Origin: a virus
Length of the DNA: 26,988 bases
Strand: one strand, 5' to 3'
Virus record (IMG/VR): IMGVR_UViG_3300043427_002112
Coordinates: 1-26,988 of that record
The notes under the pieces were generated by a model that was given only the letters and a program-made list of their open reading frames with translations, was not told where the DNA came from and ran no database searches. The translations under genes were made by a program, and so were the position numbers. Below, one piece after another: positions 1 through 4,931 of the stretch (position 1 is its first letter; the number at the start of each line of letters is the position of its first letter).

Positions 1-7
1 CGATGTT

Positions 8-31
8 TATTTAGTTAGCCCAGTTCTGGGC
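8..31 (-). promoter_or_regulatory. hairpin and possible late-promoter core after tRNA-Gly
   Basis: Positions 18-31 form a perfect 6-bp inverted repeat (GCCCAG TT CTGGGC) just downstream of tRNA-Gly. It has no U-run, so RNA processing or 3'-end protection is as likely as termination. On the minus strand it is followed by CTAAATA (8-14), a variant of the T4 late-promoter core, pointing to a gene outside the left edge. This is inference from short motifs only. Confidence 0.3.
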
Positions 32-33
32 AA

Positions 34-104
34 GCGAGATAGGGGATTCGAACCCCTGACGTTCAGCTTGGAAGGCTGACATTCTACCACTGAATTAATC
101 TCGC
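34..104 (-). tRNA. tRNA-Gly (anticodon TCC)
   Basis: Read on the minus strand this 71-nt sequence folds as a cloverleaf. The acceptor stem GCGAGAT/ATCTCGC is perfect (98-104 with 34-40), the anticodon loop CTTCCAA gives anticodon TCC, and the T-arm carries GGTTCGAACC. The 3' CCA is not encoded (TTG follows), so the host would have to add it. It is the last gene of a four-tRNA cluster interrupted by an HNH endonuclease gene. Confidence 0.95.
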
Positions 105-110
105 AAATGG

Positions 111-128
111 TGGGGGATTTCTCCCCCA
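111..128 (-). other. GC-rich hairpin between tRNA-Thr and tRNA-Gly
   Basis: Positions 111-117 (TGGGGGA) and 122-128 (TCCCCCA) form a perfect 7-bp stem with a 4-nt loop, directly upstream of the tRNA-Gly 5' end. No U-run follows on either strand, so a tRNA-precursor processing or spacing element is more plausible than a terminator. Confidence 0.4.
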
Positions 129-183
129 ACGCACTTCTTCACACGGACTTGCGTATTATAAGACATAACGAGTATTATGTCAA

Positions 184-256
184 GCCCCCAGCGAGGATTT
201 GCACCCGCGACTATCGCTTACAAGGCGATTATTTTAACTACTACAACTATGGGGGC
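184..256 (-). tRNA. tRNA-Thr (anticodon TGT)
   Basis: A 73-nt minus-strand cloverleaf. The acceptor stem GCCCCCA/TGGGGGC is perfect (250-256 with 184-190). The anticodon stem ATCGC/GCGAT encloses loop CTTGTAA, giving anticodon TGT. The T-arm GCGGGTGCAAATCCTCGC departs slightly from the usual GGTTCGAATCC form. No encoded CCA. Confidence 0.9.
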
Positions 257-283
257 AGTAAAGGTATTATAACGAAATAAAAA

Positions 284-880
284 CTACTTGTCAAGAGAAC
301 GGCGGTAATCTTTTTTTGCCCGTTCCCTTCTTTCTACTCTACCATTTCCCATATTTTTTCCCTTATATGTGGAGGTTTGAGAATGGCAATTAGGGCATAG
401 TAGGGAAAGATTGGTTTTAGAATTATTAAAAGCATTTCCATCAATATGCTCTAATTCCAAAACTATTGGTTTATCAATCCAATCAATAATTCCACAGTTC
501 CAGCATCCAGTCTTTTGTTCTGACAAATATCTTTTTATCAAAGTTTTTCCTGGATATATTCCAGCATCTTCCCACATAGAAAGACTTACTTGATTTTTAT
601 GTTTAGATTGACATTTTGCTCCGCAATATGTGGATTTTTTTGATTTACATTCAATTCCACATACTATACATTTTGGTTTTGCCTTTGCCTTTTTTTTGTT
701 ATTATAAGAAGCAGAGCAACTAGAAGAGCAAAAAACATTTATATTTCTTTTTTCATATGGGACTACTCCATTACATTCTTTACAATATTTTGGAGAACTT
801 AAATATTTTTCCAAATATTTTTGTTTATATTTTTCTCCCCATTCCAACATTGCTTCTTTATGTTTATTAGAAGTGCCCAT
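284..880 (-). CDS. HNH homing endonuclease with N-terminal zinc ribbons
   Basis: This 198-aa protein has a C-terminal HNH nuclease region: CWNC at residues 126-129, the first catalytic histidine in LELEHIDGNAF (H145), and a closing LCPNCHSQ (C162, C165, H166). Two extra four-cysteine modules precede it (C33/C36/C51/C55 and C71/C74/C86/C90), probably zinc ribbons for DNA recognition. The gene lies between tRNA-Asn and tRNA-Thr, the sort of site used by homing endonucleases in T4-like phages (T4 SegB is also next to tRNA genes). A TATAAATA late-promoter core sits 23 nt before the start codon (904-911). The Shine-Dalgarno sequence is weak, and M11 is an alternative start. It probably acts as a mobile site-specific DNase; the target is unknown. 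Confidence 0.85.
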   Translation of the reverse strand: MGTSNKHKEAMLEWGEKYKQKYLEKYLSSPKYCKECNGVVPYEKRNINVFCSSSCSASYNNKKKAKAKPKCIVCGIECKSKKSTYCGAKCQSKHKNQVSLSMWEDAGIYPGKTLIKRYLSEQKTGCWNCGIIDWIDKPIVLELEHIDGNAFNNSKTNLSLLCPNCHSQTSTYKGKNMGNGRVERRERAKKDYRRSLDK

Positions 881-903
881 AACTTATATCATATGCTCAT
901 TAC

Positions 904-911
904 TATTTATA
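904..911 (-). promoter_or_regulatory. T4-type late promoter core for the HNH gene
   Basis: The minus strand reads TATAAATA, identical to the T4 late-promoter consensus, 23 nt upstream of the HNH start codon. In T4 this element is recognised by the gp55/gp33 late sigma apparatus and transcription starts about 6 nt downstream, here near 898. Confidence 0.65.
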
Positions 912-921
912 AAAAGGCAAA

Positions 922-993
922 CTCCGAGTGTCAGAATCGAACTGACCTATAACAAATTAACAGTTTGCTCCCGCACCTTGCGGGCTACTCGGA
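922..993 (-). tRNA. tRNA-Asn (anticodon GTT)
   Basis: A minus-strand cloverleaf of 72 nt including the discriminator. Acceptor stem TCCGAGT/ACTCGGA with G as discriminator, D-arm CCCGCAAGGTGCGGG, anticodon stem-loop CAAACTGTTAATTTG giving GTT, and T-arm GGTCAGTTCGATTCTGAC. The TCC start and G73 match known bacterial tRNA-Asn. No encoded CCA. Confidence 0.9.
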
Positions 994-999
994 TTGATG

Positions 1000-1044
1000 G
1001 CGTAAGTGTAATATACCTCATAAGGATATAACAGGGACTTACGC
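1000..1044 (-). other. two-part hairpin between tRNA-Asn and tRNA-Arg
   Basis: GCGTAAGT (1000-1007) pairs perfectly with ACTTACGC (1037-1044). Inside it, TATATC and GGTATA on the minus strand pair again around a short loop. It lacks a T-arm and anticodon loop, so it is not a canonical tRNA. A second small hairpin (1061-1066 with 1072-1077, TGGAGA/TCTCCA) lies just before tRNA-Arg. A precursor-processing signal or a small structured RNA are both possible. Confidence 0.45.
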
Positions 1045-1080
1045 TCTATCAGTTTATATATGGAGAATGAATCTCCAAGC

Positions 1081-1153
1081 GCCTCAGGTAGGATTCGAAC
1101 CTACGGCTAACCGCTTAGAAGGCGGATACTCTGGTCCACTGAGTTACTGAGGC
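1081..1153 (-). tRNA. tRNA-Arg (anticodon TCT)
   Basis: A 73-nt minus-strand cloverleaf with perfect acceptor stem GCCTCAG/CTGAGGC, anticodon stem-loop CCGCCTTCTAAGCGG (anticodon TCT, reading AGA/AGG) and T-arm GTAGGTTCGAATCCTAC. Phages with AT-rich genomes often carry a tRNA for AGA codons. No encoded CCA. Confidence 0.95.
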
Positions 1154-1157
1154 AAGA

Positions 1158-1198
1158 AACCCCCCTGTTTGTGCATCGTTGAGAGGCATGGGGGGGTT
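1158..1198 (-). terminator. hairpin downstream of the Hc1-like gene (possible terminator)
   Basis: AACCCCCC (1158-1165) pairs perfectly with GGGGGGTT (1191-1198) over a 25-nt loop, and the minus strand continues TTTCTT, an imperfect U-run. A competing pairing (GTTGGG 1196-1201 with CCCAAC 1222-1227) uses part of the same arm, so two mutually exclusive folds exist. It lies between the Hc1-like gene and tRNA-Arg and could limit read-through into the tRNAs. Confidence 0.4.
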
Positions 1199-1264
1199 GG
1201 GAATTACTTGAGGTTTGGACCCCCAACACCCATAAGAGCATTATAGAAGGTCCAGAGGAATTCG

Positions 1265-1456
1265 TCAAGCAGCCGCTTTACGGGCAGTCTTCTCTTCGCT
1301 AATTTCGCCTCTACGAGTCTTTACCAGTTTAGCGATTTCTTGAAGTGCTTTACGAGCACGAGTGCCAGCAGCGCCGTTTCCTTTGACTGAAAATTTTTCG
1401 TCTTCTGATTGCCAAGTCGCAAATGCTTCAAGCAGTTGTTCGGTTGTTGTAGACAT
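1265..1456 (-). CDS. small basic histone H1-like (Hc1-type) DNA-binding protein
   Basis: The protein has 63 residues from the ATG at 1456; GGAGAA lies six bases upstream, which decides this start over an in-frame TTG at 1468. Residues in the middle read KGNGAAGTRARKALQEIAKL, closely resembling the core of the bacterial/chlamydial Hc1 histone-like family (KGNKAAxxRxR..L..I.KL, from memory). An Ala/Lys/Arg-rich tail follows. It probably binds DNA non-specifically, perhaps in host-chromosome or phage-DNA packing. A downstream hairpin and tRNA-Arg follow. Family assignment is by pattern only. Confidence 0.65.
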   Translation of the reverse strand: MSTTTEQLLEAFATWQSEDEKFSVKGNGAAGTRARKALQEIAKLVKTRRGEISEEKTARKAAA

Positions 1457-1504
1457 AATGTTCTCCAAAATAAAATGAGATGTCTTTATATATATACAAA
1501 AACC

Positions 1505-1981
1505 TCATTCTAGAGGCATTTCACGAGGGTCTGGAGCAACCCAAGCACCACGAATACCCATAGTTCCATCAGCAAATTCATAATAGACTGCGTTCTCTAC
1601 AATCAACTTTTGGAGTTTATCATATTTGTCCTTGTTGATTTCTTCTAGAATGTTTTTGTTCTTCATATTGATAACTCGGTTTTTTTGTTCTTCCAGTTCA
1701 TAATTTCTGACCGCAGTATCAACTTCTGTTTGTATCTTTTGTTTGAGAAGTTCTGGATCATTATTGATGCGTTGATTCAATTGATTATCAATCTCATTTA
1801 ATATTTCATGAGATAAATTCCAAGGAATATACTTTCTAATTTCATTATAATACTTTAATAAATCTTTTTCAGAAACTCCACATTGAGTGAGCGTAGCAAG
1901 CAGTGTTCCCATTACAAGAGCAATGATGGAACGCTTTGGTGTGAGTTTTACTGTGAATAAAAAATCAGGCTTTCTTGTCAT
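1505..1981 (-). CDS. unknown protein with N-terminal membrane segment
   Basis: This 158-aa protein is not recognised. Residues about 17-34 (RSIIALVMGTLLATLTQCG) form a hydrophobic segment after a basic start. It could be a signal peptide or membrane anchor, and C34 might be a lipid-modified cysteine, although the preceding Gln is atypical for a lipobox. The rest is charged and helical, probably coiled coil, ending with a short motif containing DGTMGIRGAW. The start codon overlaps the end of the upstream gene by 17 nt, so the two are probably co-transcribed. An inner-membrane or periplasmic phage protein is possible; no function is assigned. Confidence 0.65.
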   Translation of the reverse strand: MTRKPDFLFTVKLTPKRSIIALVMGTLLATLTQCGVSEKDLLKYYNEIRKYIPWNLSHEILNEIDNQLNQRINNDPELLKQKIQTEVDTAVRNYELEEQKNRVINMKNKNILEEINKDKYDKLQKLIVENAVYYEFADGTMGIRGAWVAPDPREMPLE

Positions 1982-2261
1982 AATCCTGTATTGATTCGTC
2001 TAGAGTTCTTTCAATACGATATCTTACAAGTTCGTCGTCTTTGATAATATAGTCATTCAGTGCTTCAATACCAAATTTCTTTTGAATTTTATCTATGACA
2101 TTGAATACCTTCTTCTTTTCAACTCCAGGAATCATAGAAATAAGATCCAAAGAACCTTTGAATAAAATACCTAATTTTGCATAATGAAAAATATCATATC
2201 GTTTCTTACCATAATGAAACTCATACTTGTTCTTGTTCCCAGAAGTCATCGATAGCATCAT
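1965..2261 (-). CDS. unknown small protein
   Basis: A protein of up to 98 aa; ATG codons at 2261, 2258 and 2249 are all possible starts, and none has a clear ribosome-binding site. The first part is basic and aromatic (KNKYEFHYGKKRYDIFHYAK), the second a charged helical region. It overlaps the upstream gene by about 40 nt and the downstream gene by 17 nt, which suggests translational coupling in a three-gene unit (2517 down to 1505). No family recognised. Confidence 0.55.
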   Translation of the reverse strand: MMLSMTSGNKNKYEFHYGKKRYDIFHYAKLGILFKGSLDLISMIPGVEKKKVFNVIDKIQKKFGIEALNDYIIKDDELVRYRIERTLDESIQDYDKKA

Positions 2262-2517
2262 CTAACAACTGCTTAGTATCTATATTCTTTTTGGATTCTC
2301 TTAGTTTCTTCGTATCAATCGTGAGAGTGGGTGTGATATTTCCATTCTCTTCTACTTTGATTTTTGTGCCGAATATTGTTCCATCTGGTTGTATCTCCAC
2401 TGAATTATGAGAGTTTAATTTAATATCACCAAGTTCAGTTTTTACCTTTAAATATCCTGCCTTTGCGGCAATATCAATAATTTCTTCTGGTTCTTCTGGA
2501 AGATTATCTATTGACAT
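2221..2517 (-). CDS. unknown small acidic protein
   Basis: A 98-aa protein from the ATG at 2517. The middle has a beta-strand-rich pattern (VEIQPDGTIFGTKIKVEENG) and the C-terminus is acidic (DDAIDDFWEQEQV). The start codon directly follows the U-run of a strong hairpin (2518-2542), so there is no room for a normal Shine-Dalgarno sequence; an in-frame GTG just upstream would place translation inside the hairpin. Two AATAAATA late-promoter variants lie just before the hairpin. Function unknown. Confidence 0.6.
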   Translation of the reverse strand: MSIDNLPEEPEEIIDIAAKAGYLKVKTELGDIKLNSHNSVEIQPDGTIFGTKIKVEENGNITPTLTIDTKKLRESKKNIDTKQLLDDAIDDFWEQEQV

Positions 2518-2542
2518 AAAAAAGGGGAGCACAGAACTCCCC
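2518..2542 (-). terminator. intrinsic terminator of the tail-lysozyme gene, abutting the next start codon
   Basis: On the minus strand GGGGAG (2542-2537) pairs with CTCCCC (2529-2524) over a 7-nt loop and is followed by six T (2523-2518) and then immediately ATG of the next gene. This is a canonical Rho-independent terminator in an unusual position. Confidence 0.8.
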
Positions 2543-2544
2543 AG

Positions 2545-2566
2545 TATTTATTAGATTGTATTTATT
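2545..2566 (-). promoter_or_regulatory. tandem late-promoter-like cores
   Basis: AATAAATA occurs twice on the minus strand (2559-2566 and 2545-2552), a one-base variant of the T4 late core. With T4 spacing the proximal copy would start RNA near 2539, inside the 5' arm of the hairpin at 2518-2542, so late transcripts would lack a complete terminator stem. Confidence 0.45.
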
Positions 2567-2567
2567 A

Positions 2568-3209
2568 TCAAACTTCAGTAAGAACCATTCGCTTTGAATA
2601 ATCATAAGCAAAGTCAGTTCTTGCTCCGTGATGACCCCAACGAATCCACTTTTTAGCAAGTCGCATATAATCAGTAATAGACTTACCAGGTGTTTTCATC
2701 TGGGTTTCAATCATCTTCCAATCACCTTCATGCAGCATATAGTCAAGTTGTGCATCCAGTGAAGAAGGATTAGCACCAATACGAGCAGCGTGTCTTCCTA
2801 GTCCATAAAAACGAGGAGCATTGGTCCATTGAATCAGACCATACCCCCCACCACAGTTAGGATAGGAAGTTCTAGCACCACCTTCACAGATATTGGGAGT
2901 GAAGGTAGATTCTTGTCGGATATTGCCCATAATGGTTGCTAGGGCGTTTTTGTCAGTGATTCCTCGTTTCTGTAAGAATTCCAGAGTACGGGACTCATTA
3001 GTATTACATCCTTTACAAACTAATCGTTTTACTTTAGGTTTCTCGGGAACAACCTCTTTGGTCTCTGTCTCTTGAGTAGGACCTTCAGGAACAATTGCAA
3101 ATGGTGCTTGTACTGAAGATGTTGCCATACTCGGTGCTGGCAGTGTTGCCGCTGATGTTGCAACCGCACCTAAAAGAGCTACGGTCACATTTGTTAGGTT
3201 TTTAAGCAT
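2568..3209 (-). CDS. secreted tail-lysozyme-like peptidoglycan hydrolase
   Basis: A 213-aa protein. Residues 1-29 look like a signal peptide (Lys near the start, hydrophobic VTVALLGAVATSAA, small residues before SMA), followed by a Pro/Glu/Lys-rich linker and a CKGC pair. From about residue 75 it resembles the phage tail lysozyme domain (Phage_lysozyme2 type): helix with GITDKNALATIMGNIRQE, whose E100 is the likely catalytic acid, then GGGYGLIQWT and a helical remainder. It would cut murein during entry or lysis. A terminator follows directly. The 5' side is the divergent intergenic region 3210-3420. The signal peptide is unusual for a virion-borne enzyme and hints at export instead. Confidence 0.8.
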   Translation of the reverse strand: MLKNLTNVTVALLGAVATSAATLPAPSMATSSVQAPFAIVPEGPTQETETKEVVPEKPKVKRLVCKGCNTNESRTLEFLQKRGITDKNALATIMGNIRQESTFTPNICEGGARTSYPNCGGGYGLIQWTNAPRFYGLGRHAARIGANPSSLDAQLDYMLHEGDWKMIETQMKTPGKSITDYMRLAKKWIRWGHHGARTDFAYDYSKRMVLTEV

Positions 3210-3420
3210 TTAGTTAAATTGAATTCGGCATCCGTATAGAAAGGGGGTACACCCTTTTCTCAAAGGGCACTTTCCACGGCTCTAGGTGTCACGATCAAAG
3301 ACTCATAATCAGTACCCTGCTCATAACGGGGATTTTTTCATAATAAGTTAATATTTAGGATTTGTCAAGTGTTCGGTAAACCATCCAAATCATAAATATT
3401 ACGTATCATAAGTTACTCTA
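3210..3420. promoter_or_regulatory. divergent intergenic region with hairpins and late-promoter cores
   Basis: These 211 nt separate the minus-strand lysozyme gene from the plus-strand gene island and hold no convincing ORF. A perfect 6-bp hairpin CCCTTT/AAAGGG with a TCTC loop lies at 3252-3267, nested inside weaker pairing (CTTTC with GAAAG on the minus strand). A plus-strand CATAAATA late core is at 3391-3398, 22 nt before the first plus-strand start. A minus-strand CTAAATA (3352-3358) would give the lysozyme mRNA a leader of about 140 nt. It was checked for a tRNA and none was found. Confidence 0.5.
3391..3398 (+). promoter_or_regulatory. late promoter core for the plus-strand island
   Basis: CATAAATA, one base from the T4 consensus TATAAATA, ends 22 nt before the ATG at 3421. 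It is the only good promoter candidate seen for the five plus-strand genes. Confidence 0.55.
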
Positions 3421-3534
3421 ATGTCCAAGTCTCCCAACAAAGGTAAGAAAGGATCTGCTGGCGGTAAGCAGTCAAAACAAAACTCAGGTAATGCGACTGC
3501 AAAGAAAGCCAAAAATGGTGGTAAGAAAAAATAA
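3421..3534 (+). CDS. 37-residue extremely basic peptide
   Basis: ATG at 3421 to TAA at 3534 encodes a 37-aa peptide made almost only of Lys, Gly, Ser, Asn, Ala and Gln (it starts MSKSPNKGKKGSAGGK and ends NGGKKK), with no aromatic residue and no acidic residue. It sits directly behind a late-promoter core and 3 nt before the next gene, so expression is plausible. Such composition suggests binding to nucleic acid or packaged DNA, but there is no fold evidence. Chance ORFs rarely show such composition; short length limits confidence. Confidence 0.55.
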   Translation: MSKSPNKGKKGSAGGKQSKQNSGNATAKKAKNGGKKK

Positions 3535-3537
3535 AAA

Positions 3538-3732
3538 ATGCCAAGAGAGTTCAATACTCCTCACCGTGAAAAGTGGAACGCACCGATTCATCAAATCCTT
3601 AAGGCAATAGATAGTCACACTCACGAGTATTTTAAGAGTGGTGATACTTGGCATCTAAAAAAAGCAGATATGTTGAGACAATACTTGAATGAATTAAAAA
3701 CTTGGATACATAAGCAAGAGGGAAAATTATGA
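3538..3732 (+). CDS. unknown small protein of the plus-strand island
   Basis: A 64-aa protein starting MPREFNTPHREKWNAPIHQI. It is basic and helical, with several His and Trp residues (residues ~11-36 include HQILKAIDSHTHEYF). It starts 3 nt after the preceding stop codon and its TGA overlaps the next ATG (ATGA), a sign of translational coupling. No family is recognised. Confidence 0.65.
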   Translation: MPREFNTPHREKWNAPIHQILKAIDSHTHEYFKSGDTWHLKKADMLRQYLNELKTWIHKQEGKL

Positions 3733-3869
3733 GCGAAATTGTCTGGAGCGTAAATATTCTATTAGGTATTGGACTACTTGGAGTTCTATGGGTTATTTAC
3801 TATATACTTACTCAAGATAATAGAGAAAATGTATCAATACAAGATCAAGAAAATAAACAGAGTCATTGA
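3729..3869 (+). CDS. 46-residue single-span membrane protein
   Basis: ATG at 3729 overlaps the preceding stop as ATGA. The 46-aa product has one clear membrane span (about residues 8-27, VNILLGIGLLGVLWVIYYIL) and a short polar tail rich in Gln and Asn. The last 41 nt overlap the nuclease gene in another frame. A short N-out span with a polar tail could be a small holin or an anchor, but nothing specific supports either. Confidence 0.55.
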   Translation: MSEIVWSVNILLGIGLLGVLWVIYYILTQDNRENVSIQDQENKQSH

Positions 3870-4170
3870 TGGTGATACTCTGGATGTTGATATTGATTTA
3901 GGTTTTCATCTAACAATCACACAAAGAGTTCGTCTAAAAGGCATCAACGCTGCTGAAACTAAAACAAAAGACTTAGAAGAAAAAGAAAAAGGAATAGAAG
4001 CAAAAGCATGGTTGGTTAAAGAATTATCAAAAGAAGGTGAATGGATAATTGAAACCACAAAGGAAGATAAGTATGGAAGAATACTTGGAACTCTTTATCT
4101 TGTCGGGGAACCCGTCACAGTCAATGAAAGAATGTTGAATGAGGGAATAGCAAAACCTTATATGCAATGA
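3829..4170 (+). CDS. staphylococcal nuclease (thermonuclease)-like protein
   Basis: A 113-aa protein from the ATG at 3829 (GAGAA just upstream); an in-frame upstream extension is hydrophobic only because it runs across the membrane gene and is not used here. It matches the SNase fold: RVIDGDTLDVDIDLG near residues 11-25, RVRLKGINAAETK with R35 and E43 (the classical Arg/Glu pair), and DKYGRILG with R84 for the second catalytic Arg. No signal peptide is present, so it likely acts in the cytoplasm or virion on DNA or RNA. Related small nucleases are found in marine T4-like phages (from memory). Confidence 0.85.
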   Translation: MYQYKIKKINRVIDGDTLDVDIDLGFHLTITQRVRLKGINAAETKTKDLEEKEKGIEAKAWLVKELSKEGEWIIETTKEDKYGRILGTLYLVGEPVTVNERMLNEGIAKPYMQ

Positions 4171-4331
4171 AGAAAAAACTTCTTCCTATTCTTATTCTTA
4201 TGAGAATTATAATGAATGATGGTCTCTTTATGGAGAACCGAAGATCTCAACCTAAACCTCAACCGCCAGAAGTTCGTGCCGCAATTCGTAGAACCTGGAG
4301 AAGAGGTAGAAAATTATTTACGACCCCATAA
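4167..4331 (+). CDS. 54-residue basic protein with hydrophobic N-terminus
   Basis: ATG at 4167 overlaps the nuclease stop as ATGA. The 54-aa product has a Lys-rich start, a short hydrophobic stretch (LLPILILMRIIM) and an Arg/Pro-rich C-terminus (RRTWRRGRK). The last 18 nt overlap the 3' end of the convergent minus-strand lysozyme gene. Translational coupling and position argue that it is real; function unknown. Confidence 0.5.
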   Translation: MKKKLLPILILMRIIMNDGLFMENRRSQPKPQPPEVRAAIRRTWRRGRKLFTTP

Positions 4332-4931
4332 GGCACCTTCTGCCTTTCTTCTACGGAGCAATCCTGCTTCTACCTTTGATCCAGGATTGCGATAAAGTTC
4401 TAGTGCCTTTGGAACTTCACTCCATTTCTTTTCTTTAAGAACTCTGGTTATGGTATTAAAGTCAGAGCTTCCATAAAAATCAGCGCCAAGATTATAAGCA
4501 AAGCTAAGAATTGCGCCTTGTTGATTTTCATTCATCTCTCTCCAATAAGGTATTTTTTGTAATGAGGGAAGAAACTCACGACGAAGTTGATAATAAAGTA
4601 AATCATCTGCTTCTTCTTGACTAATTCTATTTCCAATCATAAACCGAGAACCATCTTTTCTACGAGTGCTTCCCCACCCAATCGTAATAGGAAGACCACC
4701 CGTATGAGGGTCATAATATGCTTTAGAACTAAAATCTTCAAATTCTTTAATAAGAAGCACACCTGGAAGAGGAAGTCCATCCAGTGTTGGTTCTATCTTT
4801 TCATTGCGATATAATCTGGCAAACTCATCTAGAACTTCTTTATGAACCGTTGCCTGAAGAAATTGCCAGGCACGATTTTGATGGTCTAGGTCTTTATGAT
4901 TTTTTACTGCATCAATGAATTTGATACTCAT
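4314..4931 (-). CDS. GH24 endolysin (T4-type lysozyme) with N-terminal helical module
   Basis: A 205-aa protein from the ATG at 4931, which overlaps the upstream stop as ATGA (the longer form would need a TTG). Residues 1-45 form a helical module (FIDAVKNHKDLDHQ...) also hinted at in the neighbouring peptidase. Residues 58-205 are a T4-lysozyme-like muramidase: catalytic Glu E65, Asp D74 nine residues later, Thr T83 in ITIGWGST, and a GLLRRRKAEGALW C-terminal motif typical of GH24. It cuts the glycan backbone of murein at lysis or is virion-borne. No signal peptide, so release would need a holin or the virion. Confidence 0.9.
   Translation of the reverse strand: MSIKFIDAVKNHKDLDHQNRAWQFLQATVHKEVLDEFARLYRNEKIEPTLDGLPLPGVLLIKEFEDFSSKAYYDPHTGGLPITIGWGSTRRKDGSRFMIGNRISQEEADDLLYYQLRREFLPSLQKIPYWREMNENQQGAILSFAYNLGADFYGSSDFNTITRVLKEKKWSEVPKALELYRNPGSKVEAGLLRRRKAEGALWGRK

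Noticed and set aside
3240-3340. possible tRNA or tRNA-like fold in the divergent spacer
   Set aside because: No T-arm motif (GTTCRA), no consistent acceptor stem and no anticodon loop could be built on either strand.
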